This document shows positions 1-8,426 of a stretch of DNA of 64,000 nt, piece after piece. The position numbers and the translations under genes are program-made. The stretch is taken from positions 453,001 through 517,000 of the forward strand of contig NZ_JAFCAR010000003.1 in the NCBI RefSeq assembly GCF_016820245.1, given 5' to 3'. Each line of letters starts with the position of its first letter. The stretch's first letter is position 1. The notes beneath the pieces are model-generated. The model worked only from the letters and a program-made list of their open reading frames with translations. It was not told the DNA's origin and made no database searches. This DNA comes from Jannaschia sp. Os4 (GTDB taxonomy: Bacteria > Pseudomonadota > Alphaproteobacteria > Rhodobacterales > Rhodobacteraceae).

Positions 1-490
1 CGCCGGAATAGGTGAACGCGGTGCCGGGCTCGGCCTCGAACGGGATGGGCGCGGTGCGGTCGTGGAAGTCCGTCCCCTCGTCCACCCAGTTGGGCAGTCC
101 GGTGCGGTGCGTCAGCACGAGGCGCGGGGTGAGCCGCGCGTAGCGGGGGTCGGGGATGCGGGGGTAGGCGAAGGTCTCGGCGAAGGGCGCGTCGAGGTCG
201 ATCACCCCCTCGTCCACCAGCTGCATCACGATCGTCGCGAACACGGCCTTCGTCAGCGACGCGGCCTCGAAGGCGGTGTCGGCGGTGACCGGCGCGCCGG
301 CCGCGACGTCCGCGAGGCCCGCCGTCACGGTCCCCCCCGGCGTGCAGCCGGTCAGCGTCGCCATCGCCACCCCCGGCACGTCGTGGGCGGCGATGGCGGC
401 GGCGAGGTCGCCGGCGGTGGGGAAGGGCGGCGGCTCCTGCGCGGCGGCGGGCAGGGCGAGCGCGAGGGCGGCGAGGGCGGATCGGATCAC
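1..490 (-). CDS. Serine hydrolase (beta-lactamase/PBP-like), 3' end outside window
   Basis: This is a secreted serine hydrolase of the class C beta-lactamase/penicillin-binding-protein-like family, with the C-terminus cut off by the window edge. The frame opens with GTG at 490 and begins with a short Ala/Leu-rich signal peptide ending near AAAQ. The nucleophile motif S-L-T-K lies at residues 78-81, and a Tyr-Ser-Gly at 161-163 sits where the family's Y-x-N/S motif is expected. It may act as an esterase or peptidase; the substrate cannot be told. It is transcribed divergently from the alpha/beta hydrolase at 610, and a 19-bp palindrome lies 15 bases before its start. The family call is firm and the GTG start is probable. 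Confidence 0.85.
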   Translation of the reverse strand, partial: MIRSALAALALALPAAAQEPPPFPTAGDLAAAIAAHDVPGVAMATLTGCTPGGTVTAGLADVAAGAPVTADTAFEAASLTKAVFATIVMQLVDEGVIDLDAPFAETFAYPRIPDPRYARLTPRLVLTHRTGLPNWVDEGTDFHDRTAPIPFEAEPGTAFTYSG

Positions 491-504
491 GGGCGGCTCC
501 AGCT

Positions 505-523
505 GGCTGACCCTAGGTCAGCC
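505..523. promoter_or_regulatory. Perfect inverted repeat in divergent promoter region
   Basis: GGCTGACC-CTA-GGTCAGCC is an 8-bp perfect inverted repeat with a 3-bp spacer. It sits in the 119-bp gap between two divergent genes, 15 bases upstream of the GTG start at 490. Size and placement resemble a dimeric repressor operator; no regulator gene is adjacent. A hairpin in the 5' leader of the minus-strand gene is the alternative. Confidence 0.5.
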
Positions 524-609
524 GCGTGGGCCGGGGAGGGCCAGCCCTTTCGCCCGCCGCTTCCGAACCGGCGCGGAATGGCGCATGGAGGCCCCCGAGG
601 AGACCCGCC

Positions 610-1431
610 ATGCCCGAGTTCAAGACCTCCGACGGACTGCGCCTCGTCTACGACGACGACGGGGACGGCACGCCGATCCTGTGCCTGTCGGGCCTGACCC
701 GCAACGCCGAGGACTTCGAGCCGGTGCTGCCCTACCTCTTGGGCGAGCACCGGGTGATCCGGCTGGACTACCGCGGGCGCGGGCGGTCGCAGCGGGCGCC
801 GGACTGGCGGGACTACACCGTGCCGACCGAGGCGCGGGACGTGGTGGAGCTGCTGGACCATCTGGGGCTGCCGCAGGCGGCGATCCTCGGCACGTCGCGC
901 GGCGGGCTGATCGCGATGGCGCTGGCGCTGACGCACAAGGCGCGGCTCACGGGCGTCTGCCTCGTGGACATCGGGCCGGAGCTGGACGCGGCGGGGCTGG
1001 ACGCGATCGTGGACTACGTGGGCCGGCCGCCGGAGGCGCGCACCCTCGACGAGGCGGCGCTGATGCTCGCCACGCAGATGGAGGGGTTCCGCGACGTCCC
1101 GGCCGAGCGCTGGCGCGAGGAGGCGGCGCGGCGCTACCGCGACACGGGCGACGGGCTGGAGCTGCGCTACGACGCGCGGCTGGGCGAGGCGATCAAGGCG
1201 GGCGCGGCGCCCGCCGCCGACCTCTGGCCGCTGTTCGACGCGCTGGCAGGGCTGCCGCTGGCGCTGATCCGGGGCGCGGAGTCGGACCTGCTGTCGCGCG
1301 TCACCGCCGACGAGATGGCCCGCCGCCGCCCCGACATGGTGGTCGCCCACGTTCCCGGCCGCGGCCACGTGCCGTTCCTCGACGAGCCGGAGGCGCTGGA
1401 GGCGCTCAACGAGTGGACGATGCTGCTCTGA
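610..1431 (+). CDS. Alpha/beta hydrolase
   Basis: This is a 273-residue alpha/beta-fold hydrolase. The nucleophile elbow G-T-S-R-G-G places the catalytic Ser at residue 96, and the C-terminal G-R-G-H-V-P-F motif supplies the catalytic His. The oxyanion-hole segment C-L-S-G-L-T-R-N is at about residues 25-32. ATG 610 is chosen over upstream in-frame codons because a GAGGAGA ribosome site lies directly before it and the family's first strand starts there. There is no signal peptide, so it should be cytoplasmic. The substrate is unknown; small esters or lactones are typical. It is transcribed away from the serine hydrolase and toward the threonine dehydratase. Confidence 0.88.
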   Translation: MPEFKTSDGLRLVYDDDGDGTPILCLSGLTRNAEDFEPVLPYLLGEHRVIRLDYRGRGRSQRAPDWRDYTVPTEARDVVELLDHLGLPQAAILGTSRGGLIAMALALTHKARLTGVCLVDIGPELDAAGLDAIVDYVGRPPEARTLDEAALMLATQMEGFRDVPAERWREEAARRYRDTGDGLELRYDARLGEAIKAGAAPAADLWPLFDALAGLPLALIRGAESDLLSRVTADEMARRRPDMVVAHVPGRGHVPFLDEPEALEALNEWTMLL

Positions 1432-1495
1432 GCGCATCGTGTCGGGTACAAAGCTTCGGTGGATCGGGGCGTGGGACCGTCCTATCCCATGCCCC

Positions 1496-2482
1496 ATGAG
1501 CATCTGGACCGACCCCTTCGCCGCCGCCCCCACGCTGGACGACATCCGCGCCGCCGCCCGCCGCCTCGACGGCGCGGCCCGGCGCACGCCGCTGCTGAAC
1601 GCGCCGCTGCTGGACCGCGCCGCCAAGCGCCGGGTCTGGGTCAAGGCGGAGTGCCTGCAGGTGACCGGCTCGTTCAAGTTCCGCGGCGCCTACGCCACCC
1701 TGTCGGGCCTCGCGCCGGAGGAGCGCGCGCGCGGCGTGATCGCGATGTCCTCGGGCAACCACGCGCAGGCGGTGGCGCATTCGGCGGCGCTGCTCGGCTG
1801 CCCGTCGGCGATCGTGATGCCGCACGACGCGCCCGCCGTGAAGCTGGAGCGGACGCGCGCCTACGGGGCCGAGGTCGTGACCTACGAGCGGGGCGTCGAG
1901 GACCGCGACGCGGTGCTCGCGCGCGAGGCGGAGGCGCGGGGCATGACCGTGGTGAAGCCCTACGACGACGCCCGCGTCATGGCGGGGCAGGGGACCTGCG
2001 GGCTGGAGATCGGCGAGGAGATGCCCGACGACGTCGAGGAGGTGCTGGTCTGCTGCGGCGGCGGCGGCCTGACCGCCGGGACGGCCTTGGCGCTGGAGGG
2101 CCGCGCGCGGGTGCGGCCCGTCGAGCCGGAGGGGTTCGACGACGTCTGCCGCTCGCAGGCCTCGGGCCGGATCGAGCGCAACGCGCGGGAATCCGGCGGG
2201 CTGTGCGACGCGATCATCACGCCCGCGCCGGGGCGGCTCACCTTCCCCGTGCTGCGCGACGTCTGCGGCGCGGGGATCGTCGTGACCGACGCCGAGGCCC
2301 TGTCGGCCATGCGGGCCGCGTGGGAGCACCTGCGCGTCGTGCTCGAGCCGGGGGGCGCCGTGGCGCTGGCCGCCGCGCTGTTCCGGGCCGGGCCGGACGT
2401 CTGCGTCGTCGCCTCCGGCGGGAACGTGGACGAGGCCGTGTTCCGTCTCGGCCTCGAGGCCCCCTTTCCGCGCGGGGCCTGA
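1496..2482 (+). CDS. Threonine/serine dehydratase (PLP, fold type II)
   Basis: This 328-residue PLP enzyme most likely deaminates L-threonine or L-serine, or eliminates water from hydroxyaspartate. The Schiff-base lysine is K61 in G-S-F-K-F-R-G-A, S-S-G-N-H-A-Q binds the substrate carboxylate, and C-G-G-G-G-L-T forms the phosphate-binding loop. It lacks the C-terminal regulatory ACT-like domain of biosynthetic IlvA, so the short catabolic type fits better. ATG 1496 gives the expected N-terminus; an in-frame GTG at 1439 would add 19 residues unlike the family. The Mth938-like gene follows 18 bases after its stop and may be co-transcribed. Confidence 0.88.
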   Translation: MSIWTDPFAAAPTLDDIRAAARRLDGAARRTPLLNAPLLDRAAKRRVWVKAECLQVTGSFKFRGAYATLSGLAPEERARGVIAMSSGNHAQAVAHSAALLGCPSAIVMPHDAPAVKLERTRAYGAEVVTYERGVEDRDAVLAREAEARGMTVVKPYDDARVMAGQGTCGLEIGEEMPDDVEEVLVCCGGGGLTAGTALALEGRARVRPVEPEGFDDVCRSQASGRIERNARESGGLCDAIITPAPGRLTFPVLRDVCGAGIVVTDAEALSAMRAAWEHLRVVLEPGGAVALAAALFRAGPDVCVVASGGNVDEAVFRLGLEAPFPRGA

Positions 2483-2500
2483 CGGCCTAGCTGCGCGGGC

Positions 2501-2857
2501 ATGGACCTGACCGAACTCTCCTTCGACGACGCCCGCCCCTTCGACGGCTACGGCCCCGGCTTCTTCCGCATCGGCGGGGAGGTCGTGCGCGGCGGCGTGG
2601 TGCTCCACGCGGGCGGCCTGTCCGCGTGGGACGGGGCCGACCCCGCGCCGCTCGTGGCGCTGCGGGACGCGGTGGACGTGGTGCTGCTCGGGACCGGCGC
2701 CGAGATCGCGCACGCCTCCGGCGACCTGCGGGCCGCCGTGGAGGGCGCCGGGCTGGGGCTGGAGGTCATGTCGACCCCCGCCGCCTGCCGCACCTACAAC
2801 GTCCTCGTGAACGAGGGCCGCCGGGTCGCGGCGGCCGTGCGCGCGGTGGCCGGGTAG
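2501..2857 (+). CDS. Mth938-like domain protein (DUF498/NDUFAF3 family)
   Basis: This small 118-residue protein is of the Mth938 family, whose mitochondrial members (NDUFAF3) help assemble respiratory complex I; the bacterial role is not established. The middle carries the diagnostic G-G-x-V segments and D-V-V-L-L-G-T-G-A, and the end carries the T-P-A-A-C-R-T-Y-N-V-L motif. Length and motif order match the family. In relatives it often sits beside secDF-yajC; here it follows the dehydratase, so context says little. It ends one base before the convergent pilin-like gene. Confidence 0.85.
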   Translation: MDLTELSFDDARPFDGYGPGFFRIGGEVVRGGVVLHAGGLSAWDGADPAPLVALRDAVDVVLLGTGAEIAHASGDLRAAVEGAGLGLEVMSTPAACRTYNVLVNEGRRVAAAVRAVAG

Positions 2858-2858
2858 C

Positions 2859-3308
2859 TCAGCCCTTCGCTGCGGCGAGGCGCTCGATCAGCGCCTCGGT
2901 CGTGTCGCGGACGTGCTCGGGCCGCTCGATGTCGCGGGCGCGCATCGTGTCGTCGAGCGCCTGAAGCGCGTCGATCACCTCGGCCGCGCCGTCGATGTCG
3001 CCTTGGCCGAGCCGGACCTCGAAGGAGGCGGGCAGCCCGTCGTAGAGGCGCAGCACGTCGGCCTCCTCCATCCCGTCGATCATCACGCGGAACGAGCGGT
3101 AGGAGCCGCTGTCGCGGTAGGAGGGCGGCGCGAAGGAGGTGGCCTCGATGTCCGTCAGCTGGACCTGCTGGGCGGTGGCCGTCCCGGACGGGCCGGGCGC
3201 GGCCATGAGCGTCGCGGCCACGAGGCCCACGGTGCCCACGGCGGCGGCGAGGATTCCGAACTCGACGGTCGCGTTGCCGTCGATGCCCTTCAGGAAGTTC
3301 AGTCCCAT
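2859..3308 (-). CDS. Orphan prepilin-like (Flp/TadE-type N-terminus) protein
   Basis: This 149-residue protein is of unknown function. Its N-terminus looks like a class III (Flp/TadE) prepilin leader: M-G-L-N-F-L-K-G-I-D-G, then N-A-T-V-E-F, so cleavage after Gly11 would put Glu at mature +5. One hydrophobic helix (about residues 16-38) follows, then a soluble, charged domain of about 110 residues that I do not recognise. A homologous leader occurs at 26454-27038. No tad, cpa or other pilus gene is nearby. GAGGGGA before the ATG supports the start. Export and polymerisation are inference. Confidence 0.6.
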   Translation of the reverse strand: MGLNFLKGIDGNATVEFGILAAAVGTVGLVAATLMAAPGPSGTATAQQVQLTDIEATSFAPPSYRDSGSYRSFRVMIDGMEEADVLRLYDGLPASFEVRLGQGDIDGAAEVIDALQALDDTMRARDIERPEHVRDTTEALIERLAAAKG

Positions 3309-3448
3309 GGTCGCGTCCCCTCTTCTCCGCCCGGTTTCCGGGTCGGGGGCAGGGATGCGACGGGATTCGGGCCGGGACCGGGGACAAGTCTAGGCGATTT
3401 GGGGGCAAGCTCCCCCTCCTCGCCACATTCTCGCCCCGGTCCTTAACG

Positions 3449-3883
3449 TCACCAGTGCCCGGTGTTCTCCATGCTGGCCCACGGCTCCTGCGGGGGCTTG
3501 GCGTCCCCCTTCTGGAGCAACTCCACCGAGACGTTGTCGGGCGAGCGGACGAAGGCCATGTGCCCGTCGCGGGGCGGGCGGTTGATGGTGACGCCGTTGT
3601 CCATCAGCGTCTGGCAGAGCGCGTAGATGTCGTCGACGCGGTAGGCGAGGTGGCCGAAGTGGCGCGAGTCGCTGGGCAGCCCGTCGTCGCCGTCCCAGTT
3701 GTAGGTCAGCTCGACGTCGGCGCGCCCGTCGGCCTGGTCGGGCGGGCACATGAACACGAGGGTGAAGCGGCCCTTCTCGTTCTCCGTGCGGCGGCGCTCG
3801 GTCAGGCCCAGCATCTCGTAGAAGGCGATGGACTTCTCGAGGTCCAGCACGCGGACCATGGTGTGCAGGTATTCGATCGACAT
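3449..3883 (-). CDS. gloA: Lactoylglutathione lyase (glyoxalase I)
   Basis: GloA isomerises the glutathione-methylglyoxal hemithioacetal to S-lactoylglutathione, the first step of methylglyoxal detoxification. The 144-residue length fits. Metal ligands can be assigned by motif: His7 in Y-L-H-T-M-V, Glu in D-V-E-L-T-Y-N-W, His in F-G-H-L-A-Y and Glu in S-V-E-L-L-Q-K. The D-L-E-K-S-I-A-F-Y segment is the usual first-half glyoxalase signature. A GGAGG site precedes the ATG. It stands alone on the minus strand between the pilin-like gene and the RTX gene, and nothing suggests an operon. Cytoplasmic. Confidence 0.93.
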   Translation of the reverse strand: MSIEYLHTMVRVLDLEKSIAFYEMLGLTERRRTENEKGRFTLVFMCPPDQADGRADVELTYNWDGDDGLPSDSRHFGHLAYRVDDIYALCQTLMDNGVTINRPPRDGHMAFVRSPDNVSVELLQKGDAKPPQEPWASMENTGHW

Positions 3884-3986
3884 GGGCGGTCAGCCTCCGG
3901 TTGGTTCGCGGACGCTGATACACCGCCCCCGCCCCCCGAGGGCACCCCCGGCGGGCGCGTCCGCGCCCGCGCCGGGCCGGCTCGCG

Positions 3987-5711
3987 TCAGAACAGGAAGT
4001 CGGCGTCCGTGAGCTGGACGAGCCGCACGTCGTCGAGGACGAGGCGCCCGCCGCCCGCCCATTCGATCACGACGTCGCCGTCGCGCTCGCGCACCGAGTC
4101 GGTCGCGTCGCGCCACGTCGCGATCGACGGGCCGGGGAAGAACGCGGAGATGTCGATGCGGTCCGCCCCGTCGGTGAAGTCGGTCACGCGGTCCCGCCCC
4201 TCGCCGGGGGCGAACACGAAGGTGTCGGCCCCGCCGCCGCCCCGGAGGCGGTCGTTCCCCTTGCCGCCCTCGATCGTGTCGGCCCCGCCGCCGCCGTTCA
4301 TCCGGTCGTCGCCGGCCTCGCCGTCGAGGACGTCGTTCCCCTTGTCCCCGTCGATCGTGTCCGCCCCGGTGCCGCCGCGCAGCGCGTCGCGCCCCGCGCC
4401 GCCCTCGAGGCGGTCCGCGCCGCTGCGCCCGTAGAGGACGTCGTCCCGGTCGCCGCCGTCCAGCGTGTCGTCGCCCGCCCCGCCGCTCAGCGTGTCCTGC
4501 CGCGCCCCGCCCGAGAGCAGGTCGTCGCCGTCGTCGCCGCGCAGCAGGTCCTCGCCGAACCCGCCGTGGATCGTGTCCGCGCCGGCGCCGCCGTCGATCG
4601 TGTCGTGGCCGCCCGCGAAGAGCCGGAGGTTCGTGTTCGAGCCGAAGGCCGCCACGTCGCCGTGGATCAGGTCGTCGCCGTCCCCGCCGTCGATCCGGTC
4701 CGACCCGGCCCGGACGCGCACGGTGGTCGAGGCGTATTCCGCGTCGCCCGCGATGGTGTCGTTCCCGGCGGAGCCGACGACGACGTCGTCGCCGAACTCG
4801 ATCTGGCGCCCGTCCGTGACCGTGGAGAGGCCGAGGATCATCTTGTCGATGTCGCCCCGGACGACGACGCCCCCGTCGGCCCCGCCTGCGTCGATGGTGT
4901 CGTCCCCGCCGCGGAAGACGATCGCGCTGCCGAAGTCGTCGATCTCGAAGGCGTCGCCGAAGACCCGCGAGCCGCTCCCCCCGAGGAGGGTGATCACGTC
5001 GTCCCCGCCCGTCAGCGCGCCGCCGTAGAGCTGGCGGTAGACGTCGCCGTAGACGGTCGCGTCCGAGGCGAGGGCGATCCGGTCGTCCCCTCCGCGGACG
5101 ATCTCGCGCCACGTCACGACGCCGACGTCGCCGTGCACCGTCTGGCGCTCGGCCCCGGCCCCGCCCGTGATGGTGTCGTCGCCGCCGTCGAGCACCGCGC
5201 GGACGCCGCCTGTGTTCCCCATGCTCACGAGGTCGCCATAGACCTGCACCCCCGCGCCGCCGAGGTCGAACGTGTCGTCGCCCCCCGTGCGGGCCCCCTC
5301 GCGCAGGCCCAGCCCGTCCCCGGCGAGCAGGGTGCGCCCGAACAGGTCGATCTCGGGGGAGCCGCGCGACAGGTCCACGGCGTCGTCCCCCGCGAGAAGC
5401 GCGGCCCAGAAGGCGTCCGCCTCCGTGTAGAAGCCGACCGGCAGCCCTGCGGCCGGGAGGTCCACGGCGAGGCGGGCGGTCCCGCCGCCCGACGGCGCGA
5501 TCACGTCGACGCGGTCGAGCGCGCCGCCGGTCGGGCCCGCGTCGGGATCGGCCCCGTAGGTCAGGCCCGCGCCGCGCAGCGTCACGACGTGGCCGCTGGT
5601 GGTCTGGTACTCGAACCGCGTCGCCGTCGCGGCGAGGACGGTCCCGGTCCCCTCGGGGTCGAAGGTCGACTGGTCGAACCGCGCGCCGGCGGTCAGGGTG
5701 ATCTGCGTCAT
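3987..5711 (-). CDS. RTX calcium-binding repeat protein, probably secreted
   Basis: This 574-residue RTX protein has an N-terminal part (about 1-190) of beta-rich, Gly/Asp-rich sequence, followed by many nonapeptides of the G-G-x-G-x-D-x-L type that bind calcium outside the cell. It ends with the hemolysin-type tail F-A-P-G-E-G-R-D-R-V-T-D-F. There is no Sec signal, as expected for type I secretion by an uncleaved C-terminal signal (final residues D-A-D-F-L-F). ATG 5711 is preferred over an upstream in-frame start because M-T-Q-I-T-L begins the recognisable domain. No type I exporter gene is nearby. No catalytic domain is visible, so adhesin or surface-layer roles are as likely as an enzyme. 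Confidence 0.82.
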   Translation of the reverse strand: MTQITLTAGARFDQSTFDPEGTGTVLAATATRFEYQTTSGHVVTLRGAGLTYGADPDAGPTGGALDRVDVIAPSGGGTARLAVDLPAAGLPVGFYTEADAFWAALLAGDDAVDLSRGSPEIDLFGRTLLAGDGLGLREGARTGGDDTFDLGGAGVQVYGDLVSMGNTGGVRAVLDGGDDTITGGAGAERQTVHGDVGVVTWREIVRGGDDRIALASDATVYGDVYRQLYGGALTGGDDVITLLGGSGSRVFGDAFEIDDFGSAIVFRGGDDTIDAGGADGGVVVRGDIDKMILGLSTVTDGRQIEFGDDVVVGSAGNDTIAGDAEYASTTVRVRAGSDRIDGGDGDDLIHGDVAAFGSNTNLRLFAGGHDTIDGGAGADTIHGGFGEDLLRGDDGDDLLSGGARQDTLSGGAGDDTLDGGDRDDVLYGRSGADRLEGGAGRDALRGGTGADTIDGDKGNDVLDGEAGDDRMNGGGGADTIEGGKGNDRLRGGGGADTFVFAPGEGRDRVTDFTDGADRIDISAFFPGPSIATWRDATDSVRERDGDVVIEWAGGGRLVLDDVRLVQLTDADFLF

Positions 5712-5861
5712 GGCGTCCGTGTCCCTCGGGCGGCCCGTCCGGCGGAGGTCGTCCCGTCCGGCTCCGGGCGGCGCGAGGGTGGGGGCGGGGCCCCCGGTCC
5801 GCAATCGGGGGCGGGCCGCGCGGGGCGGCGGTCGGCGGGAAGCCGCCCCTTGACGCGCGCG

Positions 5862-6743
5862 TCAGGCGGCCCGCGCGGCCCCGGTGCCCGACCGCGCGGG
5901 CGGCGTCCACGCCCCCCGCACCAGCGCCCCCCGCGACACCAGCGTCACCGTCCCGAACGCCACCCACAGCAGCAGGTACCACGACCCCAGCTTGCCCAAG
6001 GACACGAGGTCGAGCGCCCCCTGCCCGGCATAGACCCACGTCCGGGTGAACGTGCCCACGTTCTCCGCGATCCAGAGCGCGAGCGCGGCGAGCAGGGCGG
6101 CCAGCGGCATCGGCATCCAGTGCCACCCCGACACGCGGAACCAGACGCGGGTGCGGGCGAACAGCACGAGCGTCCCCGCCATCAGCGCGTAGCGCAGGTC
6201 GGGCCCGAAATGGTGCCAGAAGAAGTTGAGGTAGATCGCCCCCGCCAGCGCGAAGGCCGCCCAGAGCGGCGGGTAGGGGCTGAACCGCATGTCGTGGACG
6301 CGGATCACGCGGGCGATGTAGCTGCCCACGGCGGCGTACATGAAGCCCGAGAACAGGGGCACGCCGCCGATCTCGAAGACCCCGTGGTCGGGATAGTCCC
6401 ACGACCCCATGCGCAGCTTGAACACCTCCATCGCGGTCCCCGTGACGTGGAACAGCGCGATGACCTTGGCCTCCGCCCACGATTCGAGCCGCAGCGCGAG
6501 GAACGCCGCCTGCGTGGCCAGCGCGAACACGAACAGCCCGTCGTAGCGCGTCACCGGCCAGTCCGCCTGCCACGTCAGCCGCGTCACGACGATCGCCGCG
6601 AGGAACAGCCCGCCGAACAGCGCGGCCCAGCCCTGCTTGAGCACGAACATCGCGAACTCCGCCGCCGCGGGCGGCAGGCGCCGCCGCGCCCAGTCGCCCA
6701 TGCGCCGCTCCAGCCACGCCGTGCCGCGATCCGTGCCCTGCAT
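5862..6743 (-). CDS. DUF817 family integral membrane protein
   Basis: This is a 293-residue polytopic inner-membrane protein of the DUF817 family, function unknown. Seven or eight hydrophobic helices are visible after a short cytoplasmic N-terminus. Conserved-looking polar segments include [18 protein letters not shown] and N-F-F-W-H-H-F, the last a possible metal or lipid site. The ATG at 6743 is the natural start with AGG directly before it. It is divergent from thyX across a 221-bp gap. I can name the family but not the function. Confidence 0.8.
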   Translation of the reverse strand: MQGTDRGTAWLERRMGDWARRRLPPAAAEFAMFVLKQGWAALFGGLFLAAIVVTRLTWQADWPVTRYDGLFVFALATQAAFLALRLESWAEAKVIALFHVTGTAMEVFKLRMGSWDYPDHGVFEIGGVPLFSGFMYAAVGSYIARVIRVHDMRFSPYPPLWAAFALAGAIYLNFFWHHFGPDLRYALMAGTLVLFARTRVWFRVSGWHWMPMPLAALLAALALWIAENVGTFTRTWVYAGQGALDLVSLGKLGSWYLLLWVAFGTVTLVSRGALVRGAWTPPARSGTGAARAA

Positions 6744-6964
6744 CCTTGCCCCTCGAACCCCTGCCTACCGATCCGATAGGCGAGGTTCGAATCGGTCTCA
6801 ACGATTGTGGCGGTTCTGGGGCACATGTTGCGGTCCGTGACGGCGGCTCCACATCACGTGCCCCGATTTGGACTCTCCCTCCGGGGTCGCCGCATCCTTG
6901 CCCTGTTTCCCGCTTCCCCCGCCTTGGAGACGCGCGGAAAGCGCGCTGGGCTGGAGGCAGGCAC

Positions 6965-7909
6965 ATGAACGAGATCACCAAGCAGACAGGTCGCATCTCC
7001 CCGGAGCAGCAGACCGAAATCGACACCGCGCGTGCGACGACACGGCAGACCCTGCGGGCGACTGCGGAAGGAATGGAGAAGCATCTCTACTCCGCCATTC
7101 CCTGCCTCGACCACGGCTTCGTCCGCGTCGTCGATTACATGGGCGATGATGCCGCCATCTGTCAGGCTGCCCGCGTCTCCTACGGCAAGGGCACCAAGTC
7201 GGTGCAGAACGACGCGGGGCTGATCCGCTACCTCATGCGGCACTGGCACTCGACGCCCTTCGAGATGTGCGAGGTGAAGCTCCACGTGAAGCTGCCCGTC
7301 TTCGTGGCCCGCCAGTGGATCCGCCACCGCACGGCCAACGTGAACGAGTACTCGGCGCGCTACTCCATCCTCGACCGGGAGTTCTACGTGCCCGCGCCGG
7401 AGCACCTCGCCGCCCAGTCCGCCGTCAACAACCAAGGCCGCGGCGAGAGCCTCGGCGGCGAGGAGGCCGCCCGCGTCCTCGACTGGCTGCGCGACGACAG
7501 CGAGCGGGCCTACGACCACTACGAGGCGATGATCGGCGACACCGCGCCCGACGGCTCGCCCCAGCAGGGGCTGGCGCGCGAGCTGGCGCGCATGAACCTC
7601 CCCGCCAACGTCTACACGCAGTGGTACTGGAAGGCGGACCTCCACAACCTGTTCCACTTCCTGCGCCTGCGCGCCGACCCCCACGCCCAGTGGGAGATCC
7701 GGGTCTACGCCGAGGCGCTGTGCAAGGTCGTCGCCGACTGGGTGCCCGCCGCCTACGGCGCGTTCGAGGACTACCGGCTCGGCGCGGTGCAGGTCTCGGC
7801 CAAGGGCGCCGAGGTGCTCCGGCGGCGGCTGGCCGGGGAGACGGTGGGGTTCGAGGAGAGCGGGATGAGCAAGGGCGAGTGGCGGGAGTTCGAGGGGGAG
7901 TGGGGGTGA
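6965..7909 (+). CDS. thyX: FAD-dependent thymidylate synthase ThyX
   Basis: ThyX methylates dUMP to dTMP using methylenetetrahydrofolate, NADPH and FAD. The signature R-H-R-x4-N-E-Y-S-x-R-Y is at residues 120-133, with the R-Q-W-I-R-H-R lead-in, and the dUMP-binding Q-W-Y-W-K and N-L-F-H-F segments follow. At 314 residues it has the longer alphaproteobacterial form. ATG 6965 is preceded by CTGGAGG; a longer in-frame start at 6746 would read into the intergenic region. Its presence suggests the organism need not use ThyA, though ThyA could lie outside the window. A hairpin with a T-rich tail about 90 bases after the stop is the probable terminator. Confidence 0.96.
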   Translation: MNEITKQTGRISPEQQTEIDTARATTRQTLRATAEGMEKHLYSAIPCLDHGFVRVVDYMGDDAAICQAARVSYGKGTKSVQNDAGLIRYLMRHWHSTPFEMCEVKLHVKLPVFVARQWIRHRTANVNEYSARYSILDREFYVPAPEHLAAQSAVNNQGRGESLGGEEAARVLDWLRDDSERAYDHYEAMIGDTAPDGSPQQGLARELARMNLPANVYTQWYWKADLHNLFHFLRLRADPHAQWEIRVYAEALCKVVADWVPAAYGAFEDYRLGAVQVSAKGAEVLRRRLAGETVGFEESGMSKGEWREFEGEWG

Positions 7910-7998
7910 CCGCCAACTACAGGCGGGCGAAGAAACCTGCTTGCCTCGCCCGTCCGCTGCGGTTTAGTGGGCACAGCGTTTTGCCGAAGCGCCAAGAA

Positions 7999-8034
7999 AA
8001 TGACGCTCCGTCTTCACGGAGCATTCATTGTTTT
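7999..8034 (+). terminator. Hairpin with T-rich tail after thyX
   Basis: GCTCCGT (8005-8011), loop CTTC, ACGGAGC (8016-8022) form a perfect 7-bp stem. Outer bases AATGA and TCATT can extend it across a small internal loop, and TGTTTT follows. It lies between thyX and the small gene at 8095, and it marks the left part of the low-G+C insert. Terminator is the simplest reading; a leader structure of the small gene is possible. Confidence 0.6.
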
Positions 8035-8094
8035 GGTGTGGATGGGGAACCACATGGGAGAGTGGTTCGTCTACATCTTGGAAGGAGTGCAGAC

Positions 8095-8271
8095 ATGGAA
8101 AAGCTATACGCTGCGCTTCGTGATAAGCACCCGAACGCAGAGGTCCGTGACGTGAAGTTCATCGTCAACCCGAGCAAGGTTGATGATCAGGACCTCGATG
8201 CCCTCGACGAGGGGCTTGCAGAGGTGGTTCGCGAAGCTCAACCTCTTGCGGGTCCCGAAGCGTTGGCCTAG
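8095..8271 (+). CDS. 58-residue hypothetical protein of the low-G+C insert
   Basis: This small, unrecognised, acidic, soluble protein starts M-E-K-L-Y-A-A-L-R and is rich in Asp/Glu in its second half (V-D-D-Q-D-L-D-A-L-D-E-G-L). It has no cysteines, no membrane helix and no clear DNA-binding motif. GAAGGAG stands 6 bases before the ATG, a strong ribosome site. Base composition is lower in G+C than neighbouring genes. A Rho-independent terminator 46 bases after its stop makes it a separate transcript from the IrrE-like gene downstream. An overlapping frame at 7967-8155 has no such ribosome site and is probably noise. Function unknown. Confidence 0.6.
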   Translation: MEKLYAALRDKHPNAEVRDVKFIVNPSKVDDQDLDALDEGLAEVVREAQPLAGPEALA

Positions 8272-8316
8272 GTCGGCCGAACGCTAGGAGAACAAACGCG
8301 GACTTGCACATTTGAG

Positions 8317-8349
8317 TCCCCCCTAGCTCCGAGCTTTGGGGGGATTTTT
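8317..8349 (+). terminator. Rho-independent terminator
   Basis: TCCCCCC (8317-8323) pairs with GGGGGGA (8338-8344), and TTTTT follows at 8345-8349. The inner AGCT...AGCT can pair as well. It is the clearest classical terminator in the window and separates the 58-residue gene from the IrrE-like gene. Confidence 0.85.
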
Positions 8350-8426
8350 CGTTGGAACATACCAAGGTAGCCCAGCACCTTCACGAACTACGTCACAAGC
8401 GATCAGGACGTGCCATAGGTAACGGA

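Noticed and set aside
487-1677. Very long open frames on the antisense strand of real genes, here and across the window.
   Set aside because: High G+C suppresses stop codons in shadow frames; these have Arg/Gly/Pro-rich translations with no domains and lie opposite well-identified genes.
6753-6796. GGTTCGAATC looks like a tRNA T-loop and lies in inverted repeats (TCGAACC / GGTTCGA; ACCGAT / ATCGGT) before thyX.
   Set aside because: The flanking five-base T-stem does not pair and no acceptor, D or anticodon arms can be drawn, so it is not a tRNA. The inverted repeats may be regulatory but are weak.
7967-8155. A 62-codon frame in the low-G+C insert.
   Set aside because: It overlaps the better-supported 58-residue gene in another frame, spans the hairpin at 7999-8034 and lacks a ribosome site.
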